64,000 nt of DNA from Flavobacterium sp. GSB-24. Its GTDB lineage: Bacteria; Bacteroidota; Bacteroidia; Flavobacteriales; Flavobacteriaceae. Below, piece after piece: positions 46,738-56,829 of the stretch (position 1 is its first letter; every line of letters begins with the position of its first letter). Made by a program: the position numbers and the translations under genes. The notes under the pieces were generated by a model. That model was given only the letters and a program-made list of their open reading frames with translations, ran no database searches and was not told where the DNA came from. The stretch lies in NCBI RefSeq assembly GCF_027924665.1, contig NZ_AP027043.1:744001-808000 (forward strand). The letters run 5' to 3'.

Positions 46738-46770
46738 CAAAAGTATAAAATTGAAATTACAGTAAACAAA
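46738..46770 (-). promoter_or_regulatory. Candidate promoter of the BioF-like gene
   Basis: Minus strand: TTTG (46767-46770), 21-base spacer, TACTTTTG (46738-46745). The -7 box ends five bases before the ATG, which would give an almost leaderless mRNA. It overlaps the hairpin terminating the preceding gene. Confidence 0.5.
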
Positions 46771-46798
46771 CAACGGACTTGTATTAAGTCCGTTGTTT
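46768..46798 (-). terminator. Terminator of the NAD(P)-binding protein gene
   Basis: A perfect 13-bp stem AAACAACGGACTT (46768-46780) with its complement (46786-46798). Confidence 0.88.
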
Positions 46799-46810
46799 TA
46801 AATTTACTAA

Positions 46811-47449
46811 TTATTTAGCACTAATGAAAAGTGACTTCCTGCTATATTGTGATTCAACCATTTCATTAATCATAAAATCCGAAATATCTAATGCAGTAAT
46901 TTTATCTCCTAAACAATCTTCGAGATTTACATCTATTGCATTAGTTTCATTTTTAAATTCAATAAAAGGAACTCGAACTTGCGTCCAGTTTACATCACTT
47001 TCAGTCAAAAGATTATAGGTATTTTGCCTATCGATCTGAATTGACGGAAAATTAGTTTTCATCCAGTCGGTTGCCATAATAGTTTTTGGACTTTTTTTAT
47101 CGAATGGTGTATCGATATTAAGACCAGCTAAAAGAACATAACGATCTATATTATATTCTTTCATGGCATTTAAGACATTCTTGGTGGTTCCATATGCCAC
47201 AAGAGGTTCATCTTTTCTCTGACTAATTGTATTAAGTACTGCCTGACAATCATGCATTACTGATTTAATCGCTTCAAGATCTAATGAGTCACCTTTGACA
47301 ATTTCAATATCGGGATTTACAATTTCAAAACTTTCAGGATTTCTCAGCAAAAGTTTTACGCTGAATTCCTTTTTTAATAACTGGTTCACAAGATAATTTC
47401 CAGTTCTTCCTCCGCCTCCAAGAACGGCAACTTTTGATATATTTTTCAT
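46811..47449 (-). CDS. NAD(P)-binding Rossmann protein (NmrA/atypical SDR type)
   Basis: A 212-residue cytoplasmic protein. The dinucleotide-binding start is VAVLGGGGRTGNYLVNQLL (GxxGxxG), followed by VKLLLRNPESF, IVKGDSLDLEAIKSVMHDCQAVLNTI and YVLLAGLNID. The catalytic YxxxK of classical SDRs is not evident, as expected for NmrA-like or NAD(P)H-binding sensors. The substrate is unknown. It is monocistronic, with two small palindromes 38-80 bases upstream (47488-47530) that could be an operator. Confidence 0.85.
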   Translation of the reverse strand: MKNISKVAVLGGGGRTGNYLVNQLLKKEFSVKLLLRNPESFEIVNPDIEIVKGDSLDLEAIKSVMHDCQAVLNTISQRKDEPLVAYGTTKNVLNAMKEYNIDRYVLLAGLNIDTPFDKKSPKTIMATDWMKTNFPSIQIDRQNTYNLLTESDVNWTQVRVPFIEFKNETNAIDVNLEDCLGDKITALDISDFMINEMVESQYSRKSLFISAK

Positions 47450-47487
47450 AAGTATTCTTTATAAAATTTGATAATAAAAGATTGTGC

Positions 47488-47530
47488 TTCATCGTTGATG
47501 AAACAAAACATAAAAGCTTACTGAGCTTTT
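47488..47530 (-). promoter_or_regulatory. Pair of small palindromes upstream of the NAD(P)-binding protein gene
   Basis: TTCATC-GTT-GATGAA (47488-47502) and AAAAGCT-TACTG-AGCTTTT (47512-47530), between the gene and a lone TACTTTTG -7 candidate at 47570-47577. They could be operators or leader hairpins. Confidence 0.35.
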
Positions 47531-47591
47531 ACAAATGATCAAATATTTTATAAAGAGATTTTAATATTTCAAAAGTACGAAAATAAAAAAA

Positions 47592-47610
47592 GCCAGATAT
47601 TAAATCTGGC
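47592..47610 (-). terminator. Terminator of the 89-residue exported protein gene
   Basis: Stem GCCAGAT (47592-47598) with ATCTGGC (47604-47610), followed on the minus strand by seven T. Confidence 0.8.
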
Positions 47611-47650
47611 CATAAAATACATTTACGAAAACTATAATTTTTTAAAGAAT

Positions 47651-47920
47651 TTAATTAATTGTGTAAGTTACCGTATTACTTGTTGTGCTGTTAATTAAGT
47701 ATTGAGTAGTAGCAGGATAGCCACGTTTTGCAATATCACGTTCAACCGCAGTAAGTGGCGATTCGCAACAGACACCTAGCCAAGGGGCTGTATATGTTGG
47801 ACCAACTACAACATTTGCTGCTTCAGCTGAAATCTCATCAATACAATTAGAACTCGAAGTTATGGACATTGTCCCAAATCCTAATGCTAGTACTAGCATT
47901 ACTACAGAAAATCTTTTCAT
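47651..47920 (-). CDS. Small exported cysteine-containing protein of unknown function (89 residues)
   Basis: A signal peptide (FSVVMLVLALGFGTMSITSS) is followed by a Cys (SSNC), a predicted mature part with GVCCESPLTAVERDIAKRGYPATT and an Asn/Thr-rich end. Three cysteines remain after cleavage unless the first acts as a lipid attachment site, for which the lipobox is poor. I do not recognise a family. It has its own promoter candidate and terminator. Confidence 0.6.
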   Translation of the reverse strand: MKRFSVVMLVLALGFGTMSITSSSNCIDEISAEAANVVVGPTYTAPWLGVCCESPLTAVERDIAKRGYPATTQYLINSTTSNTVTYTIN

Positions 47921-47950
47921 AATAAGTGGTTTAATTTGTTAATAGAGCTA

Positions 47951-47958
47951 CAAATATA
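47951..47958 (-). promoter_or_regulatory. Candidate -7 element for the 89-residue exported protein gene
   Basis: Minus strand TATATTTG, 30 bases before the ATG. No -33 TTG at normal spacing. Confidence 0.4.
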
Positions 47959-48054
47959 TATTGTATTAAGTAATTTTCTTACTTATTTTTTAAAATATAT
48001 TATTTTTATTACAAATAAAACAAACAGCTACTTTAATTACGTTTATCTACAAAT

Positions 48055-48085
48055 AAAAAAACCAGACAAATACTGTCTGGTTTTT
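48055..48085 (-). terminator. Terminator of the atpDC operon
   Basis: Stem AAAACCAGACA with TGTCTGGTTTT (48055-48067 with 48074-48085), 21 bases beyond the atpC stop. Confidence 0.9.
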
Positions 48086-48106
48086 CTACTTATTTTAAAA
48101 TTTGTT

Positions 48107-48388
48107 TTAGTCAACTAAAACAATAATTTTATTATTTTTCATCTCGATTGTTCCTGACTTAATCTCTAAAGTATAAGTTTGGTCATTTACTCTCTTGAAT
48201 TTATCAACCGCTTCCTTAGAAAAATTAAAGCTAGGAGCTGCAATTTTAATTGTTCCTTCTTCTAAAATAGAAACAATTGGTGCGTGATGATTTAAAATCT
48301 GAAAGCTTCCATCAACTCCTGGCAAAGTAACCGAAGTTACCTCTCCTGAAAATAATTTAGCTTCTGGTGATACTATTTCTAAAATCAT
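48107..48388 (-). CDS. atpC: F-type ATP synthase epsilon subunit (short form)
   Basis: Epsilon sits in the central stalk of F1 and couples rotation to catalysis. The 93-residue protein contains only the N-terminal beta-barrel domain (LEIVSPEAKLFSGEVTSVTLPGVDGSFQIL, NHHAPIVSIL). The C-terminal helical pair that inhibits ATP hydrolysis in E. coli-type epsilon (~135 residues) is absent, and the short form is common in Bacteroidota. It lies 82 bases after atpD in the same direction, with a large inverted repeat between the two. Confidence 0.95.
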   Translation of the reverse strand: MILEIVSPEAKLFSGEVTSVTLPGVDGSFQILNHHAPIVSILEEGTIKIAAPSFNFSKEAVDKFKRVNDQTYTLEIKSGTIEMKNNKIIVLVD

Positions 48389-48395
48389 ATTTTTT

Positions 48396-48463
48396 AAGTT
48401 AGAAGTTATTTGTTAAAAGTTAAAAGTTACGAAACGTATAACCTCTAACTTCTAACTTTTAAC
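48396..48463 (-). repeat. Nested inverted repeats between atpD and atpC
   Basis: AAGTTAGAAGTTA (48396-48408) pairs perfectly with 48446-48458; an alternative pairing joins GTTAAAAGTTA (48412-48422) with 48453-48463. The mRNA can thus form one of two hairpins in the intercistronic space. Confidence 0.8.
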
Positions 48464-48470
48464 TTTATTT

Positions 48471-49985
<1,515 letters not shown>

Positions 49986-50043
49986 TTATGTATTTATTAA
50001 ATAGCTATTTAGGTTTATCGAAAATACCTCTTTTTTCAGAGCG

Positions 50044-50073
50044 CAAAGATAATTTTTTAAAATATAAAATCAA
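50044..50073 (-). promoter_or_regulatory. Promoter of atpDC
   Basis: Minus strand: TTG (50071-50073), 19-base spacer, TATCTTTG (50044-50051); leader about 55 bases. Confidence 0.7.
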
Positions 50074-50163
50074 TTTTTTTTTCATAAAAAATAGCATGAT
50101 TTTGTTTGATTCATAAAACTCACCTATAAAATCACAAAATCGACATTTTTTTAATAAAAGAAA

Positions 50164-50198
50164 AAAAACCGCTGCATCCTAAAAATGAGCGGCTTTTT
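50164..50198 (-). terminator. Terminator of the SGNH hydrolase gene
   Basis: Stem AAAAACCGCT with AGCGGCTTTTT (50164-50173 with 50188-50198), T run on the minus strand. Confidence 0.85.
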
Positions 50199-50218
50199 GA
50201 AGTTAAAAATAGTTTCAA

Positions 50219-51745
50219 TTATAATGTAGCTGGAAATAAAACTTGATAGTTACCAATATCCACCCCTTTTAGATTTGAACCATATTTAGTATTTATTACC
50301 TCAATAAATTTATTTGCAATAAAAGCATATCCTCTTGGAGAAGGATGAACTCCATCTAGAGAGAACATTCCACCAGTAACAAATGTAGCTTTTAGTGTAA
50401 AGTTATTCATTGTAATTCCGTTTGGTTTATTTAGATCATCCATAATTGATTTAGCATCAACAATTGCCAATCCATTCGCATCTGCTGCAGCTTTAATCGT
50501 TAAATTATAAGCATTCGTAGCCGTTTCAATTTCAGCAACTTCAGAAGGCAGTAAAACATATCTGTCTGGCAACGGAAAGGTCACTCCTAATTGTGACAAA
50601 GAAGGCGAAGGCGAAGCAATTCCATCAGCGGCAACTGTTGGAACTTTACCTATTCTAGATGAAGCGCCCAAAACAATTAAATCAGTAGGCAGTGCTTGTC
50701 TAGCTCTTCCAAAAATCTGTCCCATTACTGTAGCAGTTGTAGCATCTAATCCACCTCCCATTAATACTGCTTTTAAATTTGCTGAAAGATCAGGCAGGGT
50801 CTCGTCTACAATTAATAATGGATTATTTCCTGTTGCAGACAAAAGATTAATTCTGCTTCCCTGACCTAAAAATGCTAATGCATTATGCAACGGACCATAT
50901 AATTGAGCATTTAAAGTACCAACCAAACTCACTCCTCCAGCACTTAAATTCGCTTGAGTTAACTGATTGTAGGTAATTACATGAAAATGAGGAAGAGTAG
51001 TAATTACAGGTAAATTAGCCACAACTCCTTTTCTTCCACCAGAAACAAGCTGTGTAACCAAGGCGTTATATGCTGCCGCAAAAGTAGCCGGCGGCGTTAA
51101 CGGATTTACTGTCGGATCTCCGCCAGCAGTTGCGTAGCCCAACTCATCATTACCTCCTATCCACAAAGAGAAGAAAGTAGGATTTTGACTTAAAGCATCG
51201 GCCAGAACTGTAGTTGTTGTACTTGAAGCAAAACGAGCAAAATAAGGATTTGCTGTTCCTGCAACAACTCCCGCTGGATTACCATAACCAGGCGCTAACA
51301 AATGGAAACTTTTAGCTCCAGGAACTCCTAAATTACCAAAAGTCCCAGACAAATGCGCTGTAACTTCTGTCGTTGGTGTTCCCTCAACTGGAACTGGTGC
51401 ACTCTTAAAATATAAACGAGGCCCAAAAATAACATTCCCTCCTAATAACAACCCCCCAATATTATCATTTGAAAAAGGCGTTTTAAACTCTCCTCCTCCA
51501 ACTAAAGCAAATTGCTGTGCCAAAATGTTTGGATAAGCACCTTCTTGTCCCTTAATAAATAAGGCATTATCACTAAAACCTGCCGCAAAAGAATCTCCTA
51601 ATGCCACATATTTAGAAAAATCTGCACTTCCAGCTGTCAAAGGCTTCCCATCAGACGATTCCACAGGAACAACCACATCGTCATCACTATTACAAGCCAT
51701 AAAGGTTAGCGAAACCAATAAAAGCCATTTGAAATTTTTTATCAT
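50219..51745 (-). CDS. SGNH/GDSL-family hydrolase lipoprotein
   Basis: A 508-residue lipoprotein: signal LLLVSLTFMAC with the lipobox Cys at residue 18, then an acidic NSDDD tether. The SGNH blocks are visible: block I VALGDSFAAGFSDN (Ser nucleophile), block III WIGGNDELGY (Gly/Asn), and block V DGVHPSPRGYAFIA (catalytic Asp and His). The enzyme probably removes acyl groups from a lipid or glycan at the outer membrane. It follows the TonB-dependent receptor gene by 85 bases on the same strand and is likely co-transcribed, which suggests that the two handle the same substrate. Confidence 0.9.
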   Translation of the reverse strand: MIKNFKWLLLVSLTFMACNSDDDVVVPVESSDGKPLTAGSADFSKYVALGDSFAAGFSDNALFIKGQEGAYPNILAQQFALVGGGEFKTPFSNDNIGGLLLGGNVIFGPRLYFKSAPVPVEGTPTTEVTAHLSGTFGNLGVPGAKSFHLLAPGYGNPAGVVAGTANPYFARFASSTTTTVLADALSQNPTFFSLWIGGNDELGYATAGGDPTVNPLTPPATFAAAYNALVTQLVSGGRKGVVANLPVITTLPHFHVITYNQLTQANLSAGGVSLVGTLNAQLYGPLHNALAFLGQGSRINLLSATGNNPLLIVDETLPDLSANLKAVLMGGGLDATTATVMGQIFGRARQALPTDLIVLGASSRIGKVPTVAADGIASPSPSLSQLGVTFPLPDRYVLLPSEVAEIETATNAYNLTIKAAADANGLAIVDAKSIMDDLNKPNGITMNNFTLKATFVTGGMFSLDGVHPSPRGYAFIANKFIEVINTKYGSNLKGVDIGNYQVLFPATL

Positions 51746-51830
51746 AATTTCTATATTTTAAATTTATTCATTTCCAAATCATAAATTCAGAAACATATAT
51801 AATGAATTTTACACTGAGTTAATAAATCAA

Positions 51831-54662
51831 TTATGGATTGATAGTCCAAGAAGCAAAATACTGCTGTCCAATTAATCCCGCTCCAATAACTTGATAATAT
51901 TCTTTACCACCAATGTTAGCCGCTCCTAATTTTACAACTGATTTCAATTTTGGAATTCCATAATTTATCTGCGCATCAATTACCGTTGCAGATTTGATCA
52001 CACCATCAGCAAAACCTGCCTGCCACAGATATTCACTGTTCCATCTTCCACTAACACTGAAGCCAAAATTCTTGAACAGTTTATCATTTCCAAGTGACAT
52101 TTTAACTCTATGTTTTGGAGTATTAAATCCAGCTTCAAAACTTGGATCTTTTTCTTGATCAAAATCGAATTGAGCATAGTTATAATTTACTCCTAATTCG
52201 AAATCAGAAATTATTTTTCTAGAAAGTCCAACCCCAAATCCTAATGAATGTATTTCCACATCTGAATTGGTATACAATTGATACACTCTATATTCTCCAT
52301 TTTGAATAGCTCTTACAGACTGCACTCCTGCATCTGTAGTTCCTGCCGCAAGATTTGGATTATCCTGTGCTGTTCCGTAGTAAGGAGAAATTACATTTAA
52401 AGTACCAATGAAATTATTATAAATATTATAGTAACCGTTGATATCTATAGACATACCTTCAAAAATAGAACGATATCCAATTTCAAAAGCTTTTACTTCC
52501 TCAGGTTTTACTAAGTTCGCTCTCGATTTCTTCAATAAAGCTGCTGCAGCAATTGGATTACTTCCTGCCATAGCTGAAAACGCATTTACAGAACTTGCTA
52601 AATAAGAATTATTATAAGCATCAACACCAGTCATATTTTTAGTAGCACTTCCATTGCTGTAAGATTGACCTTCAGCACTTAACGGAAATGTTTCACTAAA
52701 TCTTGTCAAGTTATCTGGAGCAGAACCAATCAACACAGCACTTCCAATATTAAATCCGATATATTGATCTTGAGTAGAAGGGTTTCTAAAACCTGTTTGG
52801 AAAGATCCTCTAAAATTATGATTTCTCTTCTCTCCTCCTGAATACACTAAAGATAAACGCGGTGAAAAGTTTCCATCAAAGTTTTTAGATTTATCATAAC
52901 GAAGAGATCCTGTAAACTTCAATCTGTCATCCATGAATTTTTTCATCAATTGAGCATAAGCTCCATACTCATTGTAATTAATCGGACCATTTGCGTCCGT
53001 ATAAATTCTTCCATGAGAATTCAGCTCATAAGCCCTAAAAGAACCTCCAACTTGAATCTCCGCAAATTTTATTAGATCTCTAAAATTATAGTTTACATCC
53101 GAATGGTAAATTTTTGAGTTATCAACCAATTTTGAACCAGAAAGAACATCTTCCTCATTTGTAACTTGATTAAAAGCATTTTTGAATTCTGCTGTTCCTG
53201 GCAAGAAACGACCAGTATCTGCAGTAGTTCTTCCTGCCGCATGTGCCTGCTCAGGCGTCATACCTGCCAATGTACCTTGTATATATGCGCCTGCATATTG
53301 ACCAAACCAAGTATTATCATCTTTCCATTTTCTATTAACATTGATACCCGTAAAAACCATATCATAAGAATGACCTCCATCTTCGCCAGTCATGTACCCT
53401 CTTACAAAAAAGTTTTTCCCTTTAAATTCTAATTTATTCTGGTACATAAAAAAATCATTCAGATAATACCTGTTAGCTCCTTGATAAACAGCATTCCCTG
53501 TACCAATTTTACTCTGCCAGATAATTTCCAACTTTTCATCTCCAAAAGGTCGTGCATGCAAAGAAAAATCAATCTTAATATTCGACGCCTTATTATCCGT
53601 TAAATCAATTTCATTATAACCTGTTCTACTAACCATAGAATTCGGTAAAAGATTAGATGCACCAGCCGGAATTAACCCCATTGCTTCTAACTTCTGACCA
53701 ACGCCTTTAATATTCGTCGCTGCCTCATCACCATAAACATTGATTCCATCATAACTAGGATTCGTTCTATCAATGCCCGTCCTTGTCTTGTCATTATAAT
53801 TTGTAGCATACCAATCTGTAGCTTCCATATAGGTGAAATTCGCTTTAGCAGCAAAGTATTTATTAAAAGCGCGAGCAAATCGAATACCAAAATCATAATA
53901 ACTATTTGTGCCCGCAGCTTCTTGAGAAGTTACTCCATATTTAAAATAAGCTGAAACACCTTGATTTGTAAATGGACTTTTACTGGTCATGAATAAAATT
54001 CCATTAAAAGCATTTGCTCCATATAATGCAGATGAAGCACCTGGCAGAAGTTCCACACTCTGAACATCGATTTCCGAAACCCCAATCATGTTTCCTAAAA
54101 CAAAATTCAGCAATGGAGAAGAGTTATCCATACCATCTACCAACTGCATAAAACGAGTATTTGCAACAGTCGCAAATCCCCTTGTATTGATTGACTTGAA
54201 AGACATACTACTGGTATTCATCTGTACCTCTTTCATATTTTCTAGACCATCATAAAAAGTTGGAGAAGCCGTCCTTTTTATTTCCTGAATTCCCATTCTT
54301 TCAATTGTCACAGGAGATTCCAAAACTCTTTCTGGTGTTCTGGATGCTGAAACTACAATTTCATCTAATTTAGTTTCTTCATCAATTAGAATTACATTCA
54401 ACTTTTGATTAGCCGTGGTTACATTAATCGTTTTTGACGCAAATCCTACTGCAGAAACTTTTACAGAAAAAGGAAGTTTAGAATTGGTTGTCAATTTAAA
54501 TGATCCGTCGAAATCAGTAGACGCACCACTATTTTCACCGACAACAATAACATTAGCACCTGGAATAGATTGTTTGTTACCATCGGTAACCGAACCTGTT
54601 ATTGTATTCTGCGCAAAGGATATTCCGCTGAATAACAACATAATTAGCAAGTAGACTCTCAT
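51831..54662 (-). CDS. TonB-dependent outer-membrane receptor
   Basis: A 943-residue receptor starting MRVYLLIMLLFSGISFAQ; a longer frame from 54695 adds residues before the signal peptide and is rejected. Residues about 20-95 are a carboxypeptidase-like regulatory domain (ITGSVTDGNKQSIPGANVIVVG, TDFDGSFKL). The plug follows (ELLPGASSALYGANAFNGILFM), and then a 22-strand-type barrel ending in GQQYFASWTINP. There is no SusC-type partner SusD gene; downstream is the SGNH lipoprotein. This suggests import of a lipid or ester-containing compound, but the substrate is not known. Confidence 0.92.
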   Translation of the reverse strand: MRVYLLIMLLFSGISFAQNTITGSVTDGNKQSIPGANVIVVGENSGASTDFDGSFKLTTNSKLPFSVKVSAVGFASKTINVTTANQKLNVILIDEETKLDEIVVSASRTPERVLESPVTIERMGIQEIKRTASPTFYDGLENMKEVQMNTSSMSFKSINTRGFATVANTRFMQLVDGMDNSSPLLNFVLGNMIGVSEIDVQSVELLPGASSALYGANAFNGILFMTSKSPFTNQGVSAYFKYGVTSQEAAGTNSYYDFGIRFARAFNKYFAAKANFTYMEATDWYATNYNDKTRTGIDRTNPSYDGINVYGDEAATNIKGVGQKLEAMGLIPAGASNLLPNSMVSRTGYNEIDLTDNKASNIKIDFSLHARPFGDEKLEIIWQSKIGTGNAVYQGANRYYLNDFFMYQNKLEFKGKNFFVRGYMTGEDGGHSYDMVFTGINVNRKWKDDNTWFGQYAGAYIQGTLAGMTPEQAHAAGRTTADTGRFLPGTAEFKNAFNQVTNEEDVLSGSKLVDNSKIYHSDVNYNFRDLIKFAEIQVGGSFRAYELNSHGRIYTDANGPINYNEYGAYAQLMKKFMDDRLKFTGSLRYDKSKNFDGNFSPRLSLVYSGGEKRNHNFRGSFQTGFRNPSTQDQYIGFNIGSAVLIGSAPDNLTRFSETFPLSAEGQSYSNGSATKNMTGVDAYNNSYLASSVNAFSAMAGSNPIAAAALLKKSRANLVKPEEVKAFEIGYRSIFEGMSIDINGYYNIYNNFIGTLNVISPYYGTAQDNPNLAAGTTDAGVQSVRAIQNGEYRVYQLYTNSDVEIHSLGFGVGLSRKIISDFELGVNYNYAQFDFDQEKDPSFEAGFNTPKHRVKMSLGNDKLFKNFGFSVSGRWNSEYLWQAGFADGVIKSATVIDAQINYGIPKLKSVVKLGAANIGGKEYYQVIGAGLIGQQYFASWTINP

Positions 54663-54914
54663 TGGGTTAGTTTTTTCGTTAGTATATATAGCCAAAATAC
54701 ATAAATATTTTCATATGTATAAAAAAACGTTAAATAAAATTAATATTTAGCACTATTTTAATCAATATTTTAACTATTTATCAATGAGTTTTATTAAAAT
54801 AAAATCAAAGAAGACCACAAGAAAATCTTACTTACTATGCATACATACAATTTTTGATTAAAAAAATGAAAAATTCATAAAAATACAGGTGTTGAAAAAA
54901 AAATTCGACAATAA
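54663..54914. other. AT-rich spacer upstream of the TonB receptor
   Basis: No gene or clear promoter pair is visible; the only structure is the glmS operon terminator at the end of this stretch. Confidence 0.5.
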
Positions 54915-54944
54915 AAAAAAGCGAGACATAAATCTCGCTTTTTT
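54915..54944 (-). terminator. Terminator of the glmS operon
   Basis: A perfect 12-bp stem AAAAAAGCGAGA (54915-54926) with its complement (54933-54944). Confidence 0.9.
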
Positions 54945-54969
54945 AACATATTTATATTTTAAATAGAAG

Positions 54970-56820
54970 TTATTCTACTGTAACTGACTTCGCTAGGTTA
55001 CGAGGCTGATCCACATTACAACCTCTCATTACAGCAATGTAATAAGAAAGCAATTGCAATGGAATTGTAGTAACTAATGGAGACAATGCGTCTGAAGTTT
55101 CTGGAATTTCGATTACATAATCTGCTAATTCACGAACTTGAGTATCACCTTTGGTAACAACCGCAATGATTTTCCCGCTTCTTGATTTAATTTCCTGAAT
55201 GTTACTTACAATCTTGTCGTAATGTCCTTGTTTAGGCGCAATAACAATTACTGGCATAAATTCATCAATTAAAGCAATTGGACCGTGTTTCATTTCGGCA
55301 GCTGGATAACCTTCAGCGTGGATATATGAAATTTCTTTTAACTTTAAAGCACCCTCTAAAGCAACTGGGAAATTATATCCTCTACCTAAATAAAGACAGT
55401 TTGGCGAATCTTTAAAGGCAGCAGCAATTTCTTTTGCTTTATCATTGGTTTCTAATGCTTCAGCTACTTTTTCAGGAATAATTTCTAATTCTTGAAGATA
55501 AGTATGGAAATCTGTATTTGATAAAGTTCCTTTAGCTTTTCCTAATCTTAAAGCGATCATCGTTAAAACTGTGATCTGAGTAGTAAATGCCTTTGTTGAA
55601 GCAACTCCGATCTCTGGTCCTGCGTGTGTATAAGCACCTGCATGACTTTCTCTTGAAATAGAAGATCCAACAACGTTACAAACACCAAATACAAACGCTC
55701 CGTTTTCTTTAGCCAATTTGATAGCTGCCATAGTATCTGCAGTCTCACCAGATTGCGAGATAGCAATAACAACATCATCTTTATTGATAATCGGATTTCT
55801 GTATCTAAACTCAGAAGCATATTCTACTTCAACAGGAATACGAGTAAACTCTTCAAAAATATATTCTGCAACTAAACCTGCATGCCAAGAAGTTCCACAA
55901 GCTACAATTAGAATTCGCTTAGCGTTTAAGAATTTTTCAATATTATCTTCAACACCTGCCATTTGAACAATTCCTTGATTCGCATTAAGTCTACCTCTAT
56001 AAGTATCTTTAATAACACTTGGCTGTTCGTAAATCTCTTTTAGCATGAAATGGTCATAACCTCCTTTTTCAATTTGCTCCAAATTCATTTGAAGCTCTTG
56101 AATATAAGGGTCTACCAAAGAGTCATCTTTAATTTTTCTAATTTTGATTGGCTTGTGCAGTCTGATATTTGCCATTTCTCCATCTTCCAAATACACTGCA
56201 TTAGAAGTATATTCAATAAATGGTGATGCATCTGAAGCAATAAAATATTCGCCTTCTCCAACTCCAATTGCCAACGGACTTCCTAATCTTGCCGCAACAA
56301 TCTCGTTTGGATTCTTTTTATCAAAAACAGCAATTGCATAAGCACCAACAACTTGATTCAATGCAATTTGAACAGCTTTACCTAACTTAATGTTTTCTTT
56401 CTTTTGAACTTCTTCAATTAAATTAACTAAAACCTCAGTATCTGTATCAGATTTAAAAGTATATCCTCTTTTTATCAATTCTTCTTTTAGAGGCGCGTAA
56501 TTTTCTATAATTCCATTATGGATAATTACAAGATCTCCAGAATTTGAAAGATGCGGATGAGAGTTTACATCATTTGGAACACCGTGGGTTGCCCAGCGTG
56601 TATGTCCAATTCCAATATTTCCGTTTGTTGTAAAACCTTCATTAGCTTTAGCTTCAAGGTCTGACACTTTACCTTTTGTTTTACACACTTTTATGCCTGA
56701 CTCATCGTCATATAACATAACACCGGCACTATCATACCCTCTGTACTCAAGCCGCTTCAGCCCCTTGATTACAATAGGATAAGCGTCTCTATGACCGATA
56801 TATCCAACAATTCCACACAT
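54970..56820 (-). CDS. glmS: Glutamine--fructose-6-phosphate aminotransferase (isomerizing)
   Basis: Makes glucosamine-6-phosphate, the entry to peptidoglycan and LPS amino sugars. The 616-residue enzyme has Cys2 as the N-terminal nucleophile (MCGIVGYIGHRDA), the glutaminase domain (GHTRWATHG, HNGIIENY, SDTDTEVL) and two SIS isomerase domains (ACGTSWHAG, AISQSGETADT, GAYTHAGPEIGVASTKAFTTQ), ending in the conserved LAKSVTVE. It is the last gene of an operon with a GlgA-like protein and a DUF4270 lipoprotein. I see no glmS ribozyme, and none is expected outside Bacillota. Confidence 0.98.
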   Translation of the reverse strand: MCGIVGYIGHRDAYPIVIKGLKRLEYRGYDSAGVMLYDDESGIKVCKTKGKVSDLEAKANEGFTTNGNIGIGHTRWATHGVPNDVNSHPHLSNSGDLVIIHNGIIENYAPLKEELIKRGYTFKSDTDTEVLVNLIEEVQKKENIKLGKAVQIALNQVVGAYAIAVFDKKNPNEIVAARLGSPLAIGVGEGEYFIASDASPFIEYTSNAVYLEDGEMANIRLHKPIKIRKIKDDSLVDPYIQELQMNLEQIEKGGYDHFMLKEIYEQPSVIKDTYRGRLNANQGIVQMAGVEDNIEKFLNAKRILIVACGTSWHAGLVAEYIFEEFTRIPVEVEYASEFRYRNPIINKDDVVIAISQSGETADTMAAIKLAKENGAFVFGVCNVVGSSISRESHAGAYTHAGPEIGVASTKAFTTQITVLTMIALRLGKAKGTLSNTDFHTYLQELEIIPEKVAEALETNDKAKEIAAAFKDSPNCLYLGRGYNFPVALEGALKLKEISYIHAEGYPAAEMKHGPIALIDEFMPVIVIAPKQGHYDKIVSNIQEIKSRSGKIIAVVTKGDTQVRELADYVIEIPETSDALSPLVTTIPLQLLSYYIAVMRGCNVDQPRNLAKSVTVE

Positions 56821-56829
56821 ATATATTTA

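Noticed and set aside
46734..46769. Upstream start of the BioF-like protein
   Set aside because: The extension overlaps the preceding terminator and the promoter candidate, and adds a hydrophobic stretch foreign to the family.
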